Of a stretch of 45,452 nucleotides of DNA, positions 15,861-23,623 are shown piece by piece. Within the stretch, counting starts at the first letter, position 1, and each line of letters begins with the position of its first letter. The position numbers were made by a program, and so were the translations under genes. Source of the stretch: Oscillospiraceae bacterium (GTDB lineage Bacteria; Bacillota; Clostridia; Oscillospirales; Ruminococcaceae); NCBI GenBank assembly GCA_015067185.1, contig SVMZ01000026.1, forward strand, positions 1 through 45,452, written 5' to 3'. The notes under the pieces are model-generated. The model ran no database searches. It saw only the letters and a program-made list of their open reading frames with translations, and was not told the DNA's origin.

Positions 15861-15910
15861 AAAAGCATCGCGCAATTTGTTGAAGAATTGTGCGGTGCTT
15901 TTCATATTTG
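15861..15910 (+). terminator. Terminator of the beta-helix/DUF4838/UroD operon
   Basis: A 17-bp stem with two G-T pairs (15861-15877 with 15886-15902), AAAAGCATCGCGCAATT in the left arm, an 8-base loop, ending in a T-rich tail. Confidence 0.85.
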
Positions 15911-15929
15911 TGCTATTTTTCGATATCGA

Positions 15930-15958
15930 TTGACAAAAGATATTGAGTGTGATATACT
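15930..15958 (+). promoter_or_regulatory. Promoter and possible operator of the rpiR-MFS operon
   Basis: TTGACA at 15930-15935, 17 bp, TATACT at 15953-15958. The 10-bp palindrome TCGATATCGA (15920-15929) ends right against the -35 box, and GCGA-N6-TCGC lies in the leader shortly before the ribosome binding site. Either could be where the encoded RpiR protein binds its own promoter; that is inference. Confidence 0.7.
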
Positions 15959-16028
15959 CATTCTTGCTTGTTTGAAAATGTGAAAATATCAAAATAGCGA
16001 AATATATCGCAGAGGAAAGAAGGATATC

Positions 16029-16880
16029 ATGTCCAGAAAGATAATCAGCGAGCTCAGGGCTAACCTGGGGTATTTGAGCAGTGTGGAACGAAGAATTGCA
16101 GAGCAGATTTTGGATGATCCTAAAAGGTTTATCACATTTTCTATGTCAGAGCTTTCGGAGTTGGCGGACGTTTCTCAGGGAAGTATCATTAATTTTGCCA
16201 ATAAGTTCTCTAACGGAGGTTATTCCAATTTGAAGCTGCAGATTGCCGCCGGTCTTTCGGAAATAGAACCTCAGCCGTTCAGTGTAGTAAGCAGTTCGGA
16301 TACCGTGATGAATGTGTTGGATAAGACAACGGTAAATACCGCGGCAGCACTGAACAGTGTGGCAGACCTGAATGAGGAAGAGACGCTGAAAACGGTTGCG
16401 GATAAAATTCTGAAAGCGAAAAAAGTGGAGATATACGGTGTTTTTCGTTCGGGAATTGTTGCGACAGATTTCTATTATCAGCTTTTGCAGCTGGGTATCC
16501 ATGTCTCGGCGGTGAGTGATGTTTTGAACTGTGCCATATCGGCGGCCATGCTGGAAAAAGAGGCGCTGGTTATTGCGGTTTCCTCGTCCGGAAAGACAAA
16601 GGATATTATTGATGCTGTCAGAATGGCAAAGAGCAAAGGGGTATCTGTTGTGTGCATTACAGGTAACCGTAATTCACCACTTGCCAAGATGTCGGATTAT
16701 GTGCTGGTGGCTCCCTCCAGCGGAAGATCCATCAGCGGTAATGCCTGCGAAGTGCGTTTTTCTCAGTTGTTGATTGCAGACACCATCTGCTCTTACCTGA
16801 GCAGCAAAATAGACGAAGACAGTGAAAAGCGATATTGGGATCTGAGAAGTGTCCTGGAATCGCATAATGTTGAAGATTGA
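16029..16880 (+). CDS. RpiR-family transcriptional regulator (HTH-SIS)
   Basis: A 283-residue regulator. The N-terminal RpiR helix-turn-helix domain (about 1-78) contains LSSVERRIAEQILDDP and MSELSELADVSQGSIINFANK. The C-terminal SIS phosphosugar-binding domain (about 110-255) contains IYGVFRSG, a VIAVSSSGKTKDIIDAVRMA segment and VCITGN. RpiR proteins sense a sugar phosphate and activate or repress sugar genes. The MFS gene starts 12 bases downstream in the same operon, so the transporter and probably the preceding glycan operon are its targets. AGAGGAAAGAAGG precedes the ATG. Confidence 0.93.
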   Translation: MSRKIISELRANLGYLSSVERRIAEQILDDPKRFITFSMSELSELADVSQGSIINFANKFSNGGYSNLKLQIAAGLSEIEPQPFSVVSSSDTVMNVLDKTTVNTAAALNSVADLNEEETLKTVADKILKAKKVEIYGVFRSGIVATDFYYQLLQLGIHVSAVSDVLNCAISAAMLEKEALVIAVSSSGKTKDIIDAVRMAKSKGVSVVCITGNRNSPLAKMSDYVLVAPSSGRSISGNACEVRFSQLLIADTICSYLSSKIDEDSEKRYWDLRSVLESHNVED

Positions 16881-16892
16881 GGGAAATAGAAA

Positions 16893-18116
16893 ATGGGAAT
16901 CAGTAAAAAGGTAAGAAATGCAATTTTTATTGGAGTTTTGTGTTCGGTGTCTTATTTGGCGGTATATTTTGCGAGAAATATACTCAGCGCCGTAACACCG
17001 CAGATGATAGAAAAAGGCGTGCTCACGACGGAGTTTGGCGGGACGCTTTCATCCATGTTTTTTACATTTTATGCAGTGGGACAGTTGATCAACGGTGTGA
17101 TTGGCGATAAAATCAAGGCAAAGTATATGATTTGCGGTGGATTGTTGCTTTCTGGTGTCGCCAATATCATTTTTACTCATTGCATTATGGAACGGACTGT
17201 TGCAACAGTGGCATATGCTATGGTAGGTTTTTTCCTTTCCATGATTTATGGTCCCATGACAAAAGTGGTTGCCGAAAATACAGAGCCGGTTTATGCTACC
17301 CGCTGTAGTTTAGGATATACCTTTTCTTCCTTTTTCGGCTCGCCGCTGGCCGGTGTGTTTGCGGCAATATTGGCTTGGGACAGTGTTGCCAATATCGGCA
17401 GTGCAGCGCTGATCATTATGGCGATGGTATGTTTTGGTTTTTTCCTTGTTTTTGAAAAGAAGGGTATTGTTAAATATAATCAGTATAAGGCGGAAAAATC
17501 GGGCAGCAAAAATATAAAGGTACTGATCGAGTATAAGATCATTAAATTTTCTTTAATTTCTATTATAACGGGAGTTGTCCGTACGGCAGTTATCTTCTGG
17601 CTGCCCACCTATATTTCTCAGTATTTGGGCTATTCTTCGGAGAAGGCAGCGGCAGTATTTACCATTGCAACTTTTATCATCTCCTTTACAACCTTTATCG
17701 CTGTTTTTGTTTACGAGCGTTTGAAAAACAATATGGATCTCACGTTGATTATTATGTTCAGTGTAGCTCTTGTGGGCTTTGCGTTGGTCTATTTTGTCAG
17801 GATGCCGGTCATGAACATTATTTTTATGGTGATTGCCGTAATGGGGTCCAACGGTGCAGCTGCCATGATCTGGAGCAGATATTGTCCCAGTCTTCGCGAT
17901 ACCGGTATGGTATCTACGGCAACCGGTTTTCTGGATTTTCTCAGCTACATGGCGGCTGCTGTTTCCAGCAGTCTTTTTGCCAACGCGGTTGAAGGAATTG
18001 GTTGGAAAAACCTGATTCTGGTTTGGCTGGGATTGATGATGATCGGTTTTATTACGGTGCTGCCCCACAAAGCTATTTTGGCAAAGCTGAAAAAGGAGAA
18101 CGCAACAGCTGCCTGA
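16893..18116 (+). CDS. MFS transporter, OPA (GlpT/UhpT-like) branch
   Basis: A 407-residue inner-membrane protein with twelve predicted helices. The N-terminal YLAVYFARNILSAVTPQMI and the GQLINGVIGDKIKAKYMI loop between helices 2 and 3 are typical of the organophosphate:phosphate antiporter branch. The FGG-like segment and a second-half loop with YERLKNNMDL also fit. Relatives exchange phosphorylated or acidic sugars, glycerol phosphate or hexuronates. Co-transcription with an RpiR regulator suggests it imports the sugar or sugar acid that the neighbouring enzymes use. GAGGGAAA lies before the ATG. Confidence 0.9.
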   Translation: MGISKKVRNAIFIGVLCSVSYLAVYFARNILSAVTPQMIEKGVLTTEFGGTLSSMFFTFYAVGQLINGVIGDKIKAKYMICGGLLLSGVANIIFTHCIMERTVATVAYAMVGFFLSMIYGPMTKVVAENTEPVYATRCSLGYTFSSFFGSPLAGVFAAILAWDSVANIGSAALIIMAMVCFGFFLVFEKKGIVKYNQYKAEKSGSKNIKVLIEYKIIKFSLISIITGVVRTAVIFWLPTYISQYLGYSSEKAAAVFTIATFIISFTTFIAVFVYERLKNNMDLTLIIMFSVALVGFALVYFVRMPVMNIIFMVIAVMGSNGAAAMIWSRYCPSLRDTGMVSTATGFLDFLSYMAAAVSSSLFANAVEGIGWKNLILVWLGLMMIGFITVLPHKAILAKLKKENATAA

Positions 18117-18129
18117 CAGTTAAAAAGGC

Positions 18130-18180
18130 AAACCAATAAAAGAACAACCCGGAATGTTTGTTTTTAACATTCCGGGCTGT
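18130..18180 (-). terminator. Terminator of the ABC exporter operon (probably bidirectional)
   Basis: CCCGGAATGTT (18149-18159) pairs perfectly with 18167-18177. On the minus strand the hairpin is followed by TTGTTCTTTTATT, which suits the ABC genes; on the plus strand the tail is poorer in T but could still serve the MFS gene. Confidence 0.75.
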
Positions 18181-18186
18181 ATTGAT

Positions 18187-20112
18187 TTATGGGGTGACTT
18201 CTGCGGAAGCGTTTTCAGTTTGAGTGGTGGTATAATATTGTGCCTGAGCATACCACAGTTCATGGTATTTGCCGGTTTCTTCTTTCAGAAGTTCCGCGTG
18301 TGTGCCCTGCTGAACAATTTGACCGTTGTCAAATACGGCGATCTCATCGCAGAATTTGCAGGAGGAAAGACGATGGCTGATATAGATGGCGGTTTTATCC
18401 TCGATGATATCGTTGAATTTGGAGTAAACCTCTGCTTCGGCTATGGGATCGAGGGCTGCCGTGGGTTCGTCCAGAATAATAAAGGGAGCATCCTTGTAGA
18501 TGGTTCTGGCAAGTGCAATTTTTTGCGCTTCGCCGCCGGAAAGATCCACGCCCTCCTGGTCAAAGTTTTTGTAAAGATAAGTGCCAAGCCCCTTAGGCAT
18601 CTCTTTTAGTCGATCCCCGAAGCCTGCTTTGATGAGGGCATCGGTTACTTTGGCTTCGTCATAACGGAGGGTGCCGGCTATGTTTTCACCAAGAGTGAAG
18701 GCGAAGAGCCGGAAATCCTGAAAGACGATGGAGAAAATGGAGAGATAGTCCGGATAGTTGTATTTGCGGATATCAATGTTGTTTAAGAGAATTTCACCCT
18801 CAGTGGGGTCGTAGAGACGGCACAGCAGTTTGATAAAGGTGGTTTTGCCGCTGCCGTTCTGTCCCACCACCGCAAGACGCTGACCGATGTTGAATTTCAT
18901 GCTGACATTGCGCAGAGAATAGTTTTCTGCACCGGGATACTTGAAAGAGACGTTGCGGAATTCTATCTCATAGTCCCGGTCAAGACGCTTTTCAACGGTG
19001 AGAGAGCCCTGATACATGGAATTGGGAATATCCAGAAATTCAAATTCAATGGCAAGGAATTCTGCGTTGGTGCGCATTTCTCCCAGGATAGACAGCAAAC
19101 CGGAGAACCCGGAAAATACCTTAGTGATGGAAGCAACATATTGGGTGACCTCGCCTACACCGAAGGCACCTGCCCATGCCTTAAGGCAGACAAAGAGGTA
19201 GGTGATGGCAGTGAAAACCACCGAAACCGCGGAGGCTGCTGTTTTATAGAGTCCCATCGGACCGCGGGCAAGTTTAGCAAAGTAGCCCCGGGAATGGAAA
19301 ACGGCATGTTTGTTATTGTTGTGAATGGATGCAATCCGATCGTAGCGATAAATTCTGGCATCCGGGGCGTGCCGCTTATCGGTAATCGCGTAACCGTAAA
19401 AGCCAAACAACCGATTGCCAAAATTATGCGTATTGTTTCCTTGTGCCATATATTTGCTGGCTTTCACAGAAAAAGCAGGTGTGAGAATGGTGACGAGGAG
19501 CATGACAGCGACAATAAGCAGGATGGCCAGGGGGTGGTTGAGAAGGGTATAGACACCGGCCGAGGCGGGGACAGAATGGGTAAACAACGTAATGGTCAGA
19601 GAGAGTCCCGCCAGCAAAGAGAAAAAATGGGTTGCCAATTGTTCCAGTTGGAAGGTGATTTTGGTAATACCCCAACCGCCGCCGGTACGCATCTGTTCAA
19701 TTTGGGAGCGGATTTCCAGGGTGCGTGGTGCCTGGAGATCCGCATAGTCCATGGAGAGGTATTTCTCCGAAAAAATCATCAGCGTTTTATAAAGTCGGTT
19801 GGATTGGACGGTGTATTGCCAACGGGCCAACAGGGCAGAGATGAGAGCGATGATTACCGTGCTTCCCAAGGTCAGCAGGACAAGATATTGCAGACGTCTG
19901 GGATCTCTGGCACCGGCCAGTTCCCCGATGATCAGGGCAGAGAGATAGATACCAACGTAGGGGGTGATGGATTTCCAGGTGGATGCCAGGGTCTGGGAAA
20001 GAATAAGCCGGGGGTCAGCGCGGCAGATCAACCGGATTGCACGGAAATTGAGTTTGAAGGCTTCACGAATGGAAAGAGACTTTTTCTTTTTAGTTGTTTT
20101 GTTCGTCATCAT
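18187..20112 (-). CDS. ABC exporter half-transporter (permease-ATPase), second gene
   Basis: About 641 residues with an N-terminal type-I exporter membrane domain (six segments over about residues 30-340) and a C-terminal ATPase. The ATPase has Walker A GQNGSGKTT, signature DLSGGEAQK, Walker B FIILDEPTAALD and the switch SHRLSS. It forms a pair with the preceding half-transporter. Its start overlaps the end of that gene by about 20 bases. Three ATGs in a row (20115, 20112, 20109) follow GGGAGG; the second or third has the better spacing. Substrate unknown; the linked LytTR two-component system suggests a peptide or other toxic compound. Confidence 0.9.
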   Translation of the reverse strand: MMTNKTTKKKKSLSIREAFKLNFRAIRLICRADPRLILSQTLASTWKSITPYVGIYLSALIIGELAGARDPRRLQYLVLLTLGSTVIIALISALLARWQYTVQSNRLYKTLMIFSEKYLSMDYADLQAPRTLEIRSQIEQMRTGGGWGITKITFQLEQLATHFFSLLAGLSLTITLFTHSVPASAGVYTLLNHPLAILLIVAVMLLVTILTPAFSVKASKYMAQGNNTHNFGNRLFGFYGYAITDKRHAPDARIYRYDRIASIHNNNKHAVFHSRGYFAKLARGPMGLYKTAASAVSVVFTAITYLFVCLKAWAGAFGVGEVTQYVASITKVFSGFSGLLSILGEMRTNAEFLAIEFEFLDIPNSMYQGSLTVEKRLDRDYEIEFRNVSFKYPGAENYSLRNVSMKFNIGQRLAVVGQNGSGKTTFIKLLCRLYDPTEGEILLNNIDIRKYNYPDYLSIFSIVFQDFRLFAFTLGENIAGTLRYDEAKVTDALIKAGFGDRLKEMPKGLGTYLYKNFDQEGVDLSGGEAQKIALARTIYKDAPFIILDEPTAALDPIAEAEVYSKFNDIIEDKTAIYISHRLSSCKFCDEIAVFDNGQIVQQGTHAELLKEETGKYHELWYAQAQYYTTTQTENASAEVTP

Positions 20113-21940
20113 CATTGCCTCCCTCTTTGTAGTATTCGCTTTGTACGTTGAACAGTTCTGCATACCGCCCGCCGCGGGAGAGTAGGGTATCATGGGTGCC
20201 CTCTTCCGCAATGATGCCGTTTTCAATAAACAGAATACGGTCGCAGAAGCGGGTGGAAGCAAGGCGGTGCGAGATGTAAATGGAAGAGCGATCCCGGGTC
20301 ATGTCATGATATTTGTTGTACATTTCCGATTCGGCAATGGGGTCAAGGGCGGCGGTAGGTTCATCCAGAATGATGAAGGGCGCATCTTTGTAAAGGGCGC
20401 GTGCCAGCATCAACCGCTGCGTTTCACCGCCGGAAAGTTCAATGGCATCGTCGTAGACATCGTGGTTGAGCAGAGTGTCGTAACCTCTGGATTCGGATTC
20501 CACCTTGGCCGTCAGCCCTGCTTTTTCAATGCAGGATTTGACGCGCTCAAGGTCAATGTCTGTTTCCGACTGTGCCACATTGGCGGCAATGGTGGCGGGG
20601 AGTACCAGGAATTCCTGAAAAACCGAGGAGAACAGCTTGTAATAGTCGCGGCGGTTGTATTGGCGGATATCCTGGCCGTCCAGAAGGACACGACCGGCGG
20701 TGGGATCGAGCAGGCCGCAGACAAGCTTGACAAGTGTGGTTTTACCGGCGCCGTTCAAGCCCACAACGGCAATTTTTTCACCGGGACGAAGGGTGAAACT
20801 GATGTTTTTCAAAATCGGGCTGTCGGTACCGGGATACTGGAAGGTAACATTCTCCAGCCGCAGTTCATATTTTTTCGTATTGTCGGGAATCAGTTCCTCG
20901 CCCTCTTCAAAGGTGAAGCATTCAGGATATTCCAGCGTTTCCCGCACAACCGAGAGATCCAGACTCTCGCGGCGAAGCAGGGAAAATTCGGAGATAAAGC
21001 CGGTGATCCAGTCGGCAAAACCGCTGACGGCAGAAAAATACAGCAGAAATTCTGCGGTGTTCAGCCCGCCGGAAAGCACAAGACCGATCAGGTAGGCATA
21101 AGCAACCGCATTGCGGAGAAACGTAAAGAAAAGATCCACGACAGCGCCCCAGAAGACGCGGGTCTCGGCACGGCGGTAAAAGGCTTCGTAAGCAGTCATG
21201 GATTTGCGATACAGCTCTTCCAGCCAGGGACGCAGACCGAAGATGCGGATATCTTTGGCGGAAACCGTATCGGTTCTTCTGCTTTCTACATAAAACCGAC
21301 GGCTGTGAAGTTTACGGTGCTCCTCACTGTGTGTGCGGTAATAGCTGTCGGTATATTTGGAAAGGAAATAGCTGATGACCGAGGTAACAAGAATGAGGCC
21401 GAACAGCAGCGGGTTTACCGCAGTCAAAAGCAGCAGATAGAGCAGGAAGCCAAGGATGTTTTTCAAAAGAGTGGTCAGTCTGGTCCAGATGATTTCGGTG
21501 GCTTCGTAGTTGTTACCGCAGCTGGAAGCGGCCTTGTTGAAAGAATTCAGATATTTTTCATCGTTGGTATTGGAGTAGGAGGTGGTCAGGTGCTTGGTGA
21601 CCAGGCGGGAGAGAATGGCACCTCGAAGCGTTACGCGGCCAAAGAAAACATTTTCGCTCAAATAGGTGGTTGCGGCATTGCAAAACATCAGGGCAGCAGC
21701 AAAGAACAGAATGGTTCCAAGGAGTTCACCAACGGGAGCTTGGGTTTCCACAGCAGCCAGAATGGTTGGCACCACATAGAGGTTGAGCAGGTTGATTGCC
21801 ACGGAAAATAAGGCAATGAAGAGCGAAAGGACAAGTACCTTTTTCTCTTTTTCTTCCCAGGCAAGCCGGATCATCCATGCCGTGTTTTGCAGCACGTTGT
21901 ATTGGGGTTTGCTTTTTTTCTCGTTTTTTTGAGAAGACAT
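20090..21940 (-). CDS. ABC exporter half-transporter (permease-ATPase), first gene
   Basis: A 616-residue protein with the same layout: a membrane domain (about 30-340), then an ATPase domain with Walker A GLNGAGKTTL, signature LSGGETQR, Walker B FIILDEPTAALD and SHRLAS. Both partners keep the Walker B glutamate and signature motif, so this is not an obviously asymmetric heterodimer with one dead site. Starting at ATG 21940, with GGTGAC shortly before it, is preferred over an upstream in-frame start. No convincing -35 box is visible in the roughly 80 bases before the gene (a TATGAT lies near 22005), which would fit activation by the neighbouring response regulator. Confidence 0.9.
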   Translation of the reverse strand: MSSQKNEKKSKPQYNVLQNTAWMIRLAWEEKEKKVLVLSLFIALFSVAINLLNLYVVPTILAAVETQAPVGELLGTILFFAAALMFCNAATTYLSENVFFGRVTLRGAILSRLVTKHLTTSYSNTNDEKYLNSFNKAASSCGNNYEATEIIWTRLTTLLKNILGFLLYLLLLTAVNPLLFGLILVTSVISYFLSKYTDSYYRTHSEEHRKLHSRRFYVESRRTDTVSAKDIRIFGLRPWLEELYRKSMTAYEAFYRRAETRVFWGAVVDLFFTFLRNAVAYAYLIGLVLSGGLNTAEFLLYFSAVSGFADWITGFISEFSLLRRESLDLSVVRETLEYPECFTFEEGEELIPDNTKKYELRLENVTFQYPGTDSPILKNISFTLRPGEKIAVVGLNGAGKTTLVKLVCGLLDPTAGRVLLDGQDIRQYNRRDYYKLFSSVFQEFLVLPATIAANVAQSETDIDLERVKSCIEKAGLTAKVESESRGYDTLLNHDVYDDAIELSGGETQRLMLARALYKDAPFIILDEPTAALDPIAESEMYNKYHDMTRDRSSIYISHRLASTRFCDRILFIENGIIAEEGTHDTLLSRGGRYAELFNVQSEYYKEGGNDDDEQNN

Positions 21941-22019
21941 TTTGTCACCGACCTTTCGGAACAAGATAAGAATTTGACATACCTACCGTGTAGTGTGCCT
22001 CCATCATAGCATATAAATT

Positions 22020-22056
22020 TATAAAAAGCGCATTTCGGGGACGAAATGCGCTTTTT
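22020..22056 (-). terminator. Terminator of the LytTR two-component operon
   Basis: A 15-bp perfect stem (22023-22037 with 22042-22056), AAAAAGCGCATTTCG, with a 4-base loop, followed on the minus strand by its own T run and TATAAATTT. It separates the kinase gene from the ABC operon. Confidence 0.85.
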
Positions 22057-22075
22057 GGGGGACGAATTGTTGCTT

Positions 22076-22738
22076 TTAAAGCTGAGGAAGCAGAATCTCT
22101 GTGGTGAAGGCACCATCCTCACTGTTGCGGGAGAGATAACCGCCATAGCGTTCGATAATATCATCGATACGGACCAGGCCGAAACCGTGTCCGGTTCCCT
22201 TGGTGGAGAGAAAGCGTCCGTTTTGTTTGGTCTGCTTTTTTTGTGCAGTCAGGTTGGTGAGAGATATATAGAGCTGTGAGCCCTTGATATCCATATAGAG
22301 GCGGATCATGCGTTCCTCTTCCGGCAGAGTGAGGGAGGCTTCGATGGCATTGTCAAACAGGTTGCCGAGAATGATGCAGAGGTCCAACTCTGAAACCGTG
22401 AGCGCCACGGGAACATGAGCATCCGCCTTGACGGGAATAGAGCGGGCCCTGGCAAGCGAGATTTTGCTGTTGATGATGGCATCGGTCATCTTGTTGCCGG
22501 TTTTGATAACGGTATCCACGGTGGAGAGATCGGTATCCAGCAGATTCAGATAGCTTTGAATGGAATCCATATCGCCGGAGACGGCAAAGCTTTTCAGAGT
22601 CTGGATATGGCTGCGGTAATCGTGCCGCCAGCCGCGCATGGTGCGGTACATATTCTCTACTTCGGCATAGTGGGTCTCGATCAGATCGCGCTGATAGGCG
22701 GCCAGCCGTTTATCGACATATTTGGAAAGCCATGACAT
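22076..22738 (-). CDS. Soluble GHKL sensor histidine kinase (AgrC/LytS-type core)
   Basis: A 220-residue kinase made only of the catalytic core. It has the phosphoacceptor segment RGWRHDYRSHIQTLKSF (His 39) and a GHKL ATPase with the N box NLFDNAIEAS (126-134) and glycine box GTGHGFGL (181-188). Partners of LytTR regulators normally have five to seven membrane helices before this core; here none is present, so the signal must come from the cytoplasm or a partner protein. The ATG at 22738 has GAGGTG seven bases upstream, overlapping the stop codon of the response regulator gene 10 bases away, so the two are translationally linked. It could be a naturally short subfamily or an N-terminal loss; the clean start favours the former. 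Confidence 0.88.
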   Translation of the reverse strand: MSWLSKYVDKRLAAYQRDLIETHYAEVENMYRTMRGWRHDYRSHIQTLKSFAVSGDMDSIQSYLNLLDTDLSTVDTVIKTGNKMTDAIINSKISLARARSIPVKADAHVPVALTVSELDLCIILGNLFDNAIEASLTLPEEERMIRLYMDIKGSQLYISLTNLTAQKKQTKQNGRFLSTKGTGHGFGLVRIDDIIERYGGYLSRNSEDGAFTTEILLPQL

Positions 22739-22748
22739 GATAAACACC

Positions 22749-23447
22749 TCAGAAATAATTGATAAAAGCACGGTTAAGCGGCTCATAGGCATTGCGGGAG
22801 AGGGGAAGGATATCTCCGTTTGAGAGAAAAACCTCTGTTTTGGTAATTTTGCGGATGTATCGCATATTGACGACATGGGAACGGCCGATACGGAAGAAAC
22901 TGTCGTCCAGCGAATTTTCAAGAGAAGAGAGGGAGATCTTGACAGAGAATACTTCATCTGCATGAATGGTGACGTAGTTGGAACGCACTTCCAGATAGCG
23001 GATGGCATAAAGAGGGAGACGGGTTGTGCCGTCGGAGGTATTGAGCAGCAGTGCCTGCTCGTTTTTCTTCAGCTTTTCACGGGCTCTGTCCAGGACGGCG
23101 AAAAGTTTAGCGGAATCCACCGGTTTCAGAATATAGTGCAGCGCTTCCACATCATAGCCTTCGGAGATGTAGTCCTGGTAGCCGGAGATGAAGATGATTT
23201 GAATCTCTTTGTTTTCGGCGCGCACTTTTTTGGCCAGTTCAATGCCGTTAAGCGGTCCCATTTCAATATCCAGCAGCAGAATATCAAAATCTTTTTCTTC
23301 CGCATAGCAGAACAAAAAGGCTTCGGCTGAAGAAAATAAGAGGGGGTGGACACTGATGCCGCTTTTTTTAGCCCAATCAGCAGTCAGCGCAGCGATATGT
23401 TCACGCGCTGCAGCAGAATCGTCGCAAATTGCAATTTTGTAAATCAT
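22749..23447 (-). CDS. LytTR-family response regulator
   Basis: A 232-residue AgrA/LytR-type regulator. The receiver domain (1-120) has CDD at 8-10, the phosphoacceptor Asp 60 in ILLLDIEMG, and Lys in the ILKPVD segment. The LytTR DNA-binding domain (about 130-232) contains RYLEVRSNYVTIH, SLENSLDDSFFRIGRSHVVN and FLSNGDILPLSR. It is the first gene of the kinase operon and a likely activator of the ABC exporter operon downstream. GGAGG lies six bases before the ATG. Confidence 0.93.
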   Translation of the reverse strand: MIYKIAICDDSAAAREHIAALTADWAKKSGISVHPLLFSSAEAFLFCYAEEKDFDILLLDIEMGPLNGIELAKKVRAENKEIQIIFISGYQDYISEGYDVEALHYILKPVDSAKLFAVLDRAREKLKKNEQALLLNTSDGTTRLPLYAIRYLEVRSNYVTIHADEVFSVKISLSSLENSLDDSFFRIGRSHVVNMRYIRKITKTEVFLSNGDILPLSRNAYEPLNRAFINYF

Positions 23448-23486
23448 GGCAGCCTCCGCGAAAGAGTAGTTATGATCTTTGTTATT

Positions 23487-23515
23487 ATCATAGTTTATTA
23501 TGGCTGATTAGTCAA
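23487..23515 (-). promoter_or_regulatory. Promoter of the LytTR two-component operon
   Basis: On the minus strand TTGACT (23510-23515), a 17-bp spacer and TATGAT (23487-23492), about 40 bases before the response regulator ATG. It diverges from the promoter of the HTH-ARH gene. Confidence 0.7.
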
Positions 23516-23576
23516 CCCTGAAAAAGAAAGAAGAAATGACAACTGCGGGTTGCGTAAAAAGCAAAGCAAAAAATGG

Positions 23577-23605
23577 TTGCTTTCTCAGCGAATCAATGCA
23601 ATAAT
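23577..23605 (+). promoter_or_regulatory. Probable promoter of the HTH-ARH gene
   Basis: TTGCTT at 23577-23582, 17 bp, AATAAT at 23600-23605. It is weaker than the other promoters in the window. AGAGGTGA at 23611-23618 follows almost directly, so the leader is very short. Confidence 0.5.
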
Positions 23606-23623
23606 ATAAAAGAGGTGATAGAT

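Noticed and set aside
14639..15868. 409-codon minus-strand frame opposite the UroD-like gene
   Set aside because: Shadow of the real gene; His/Cys/Ile-rich translation without motifs, and it runs through the terminator stem.
20192..21811. 539-codon plus-strand frame opposite the first ABC gene
   Set aside because: Shadow frame; Walker and signature motifs are on the minus strand.
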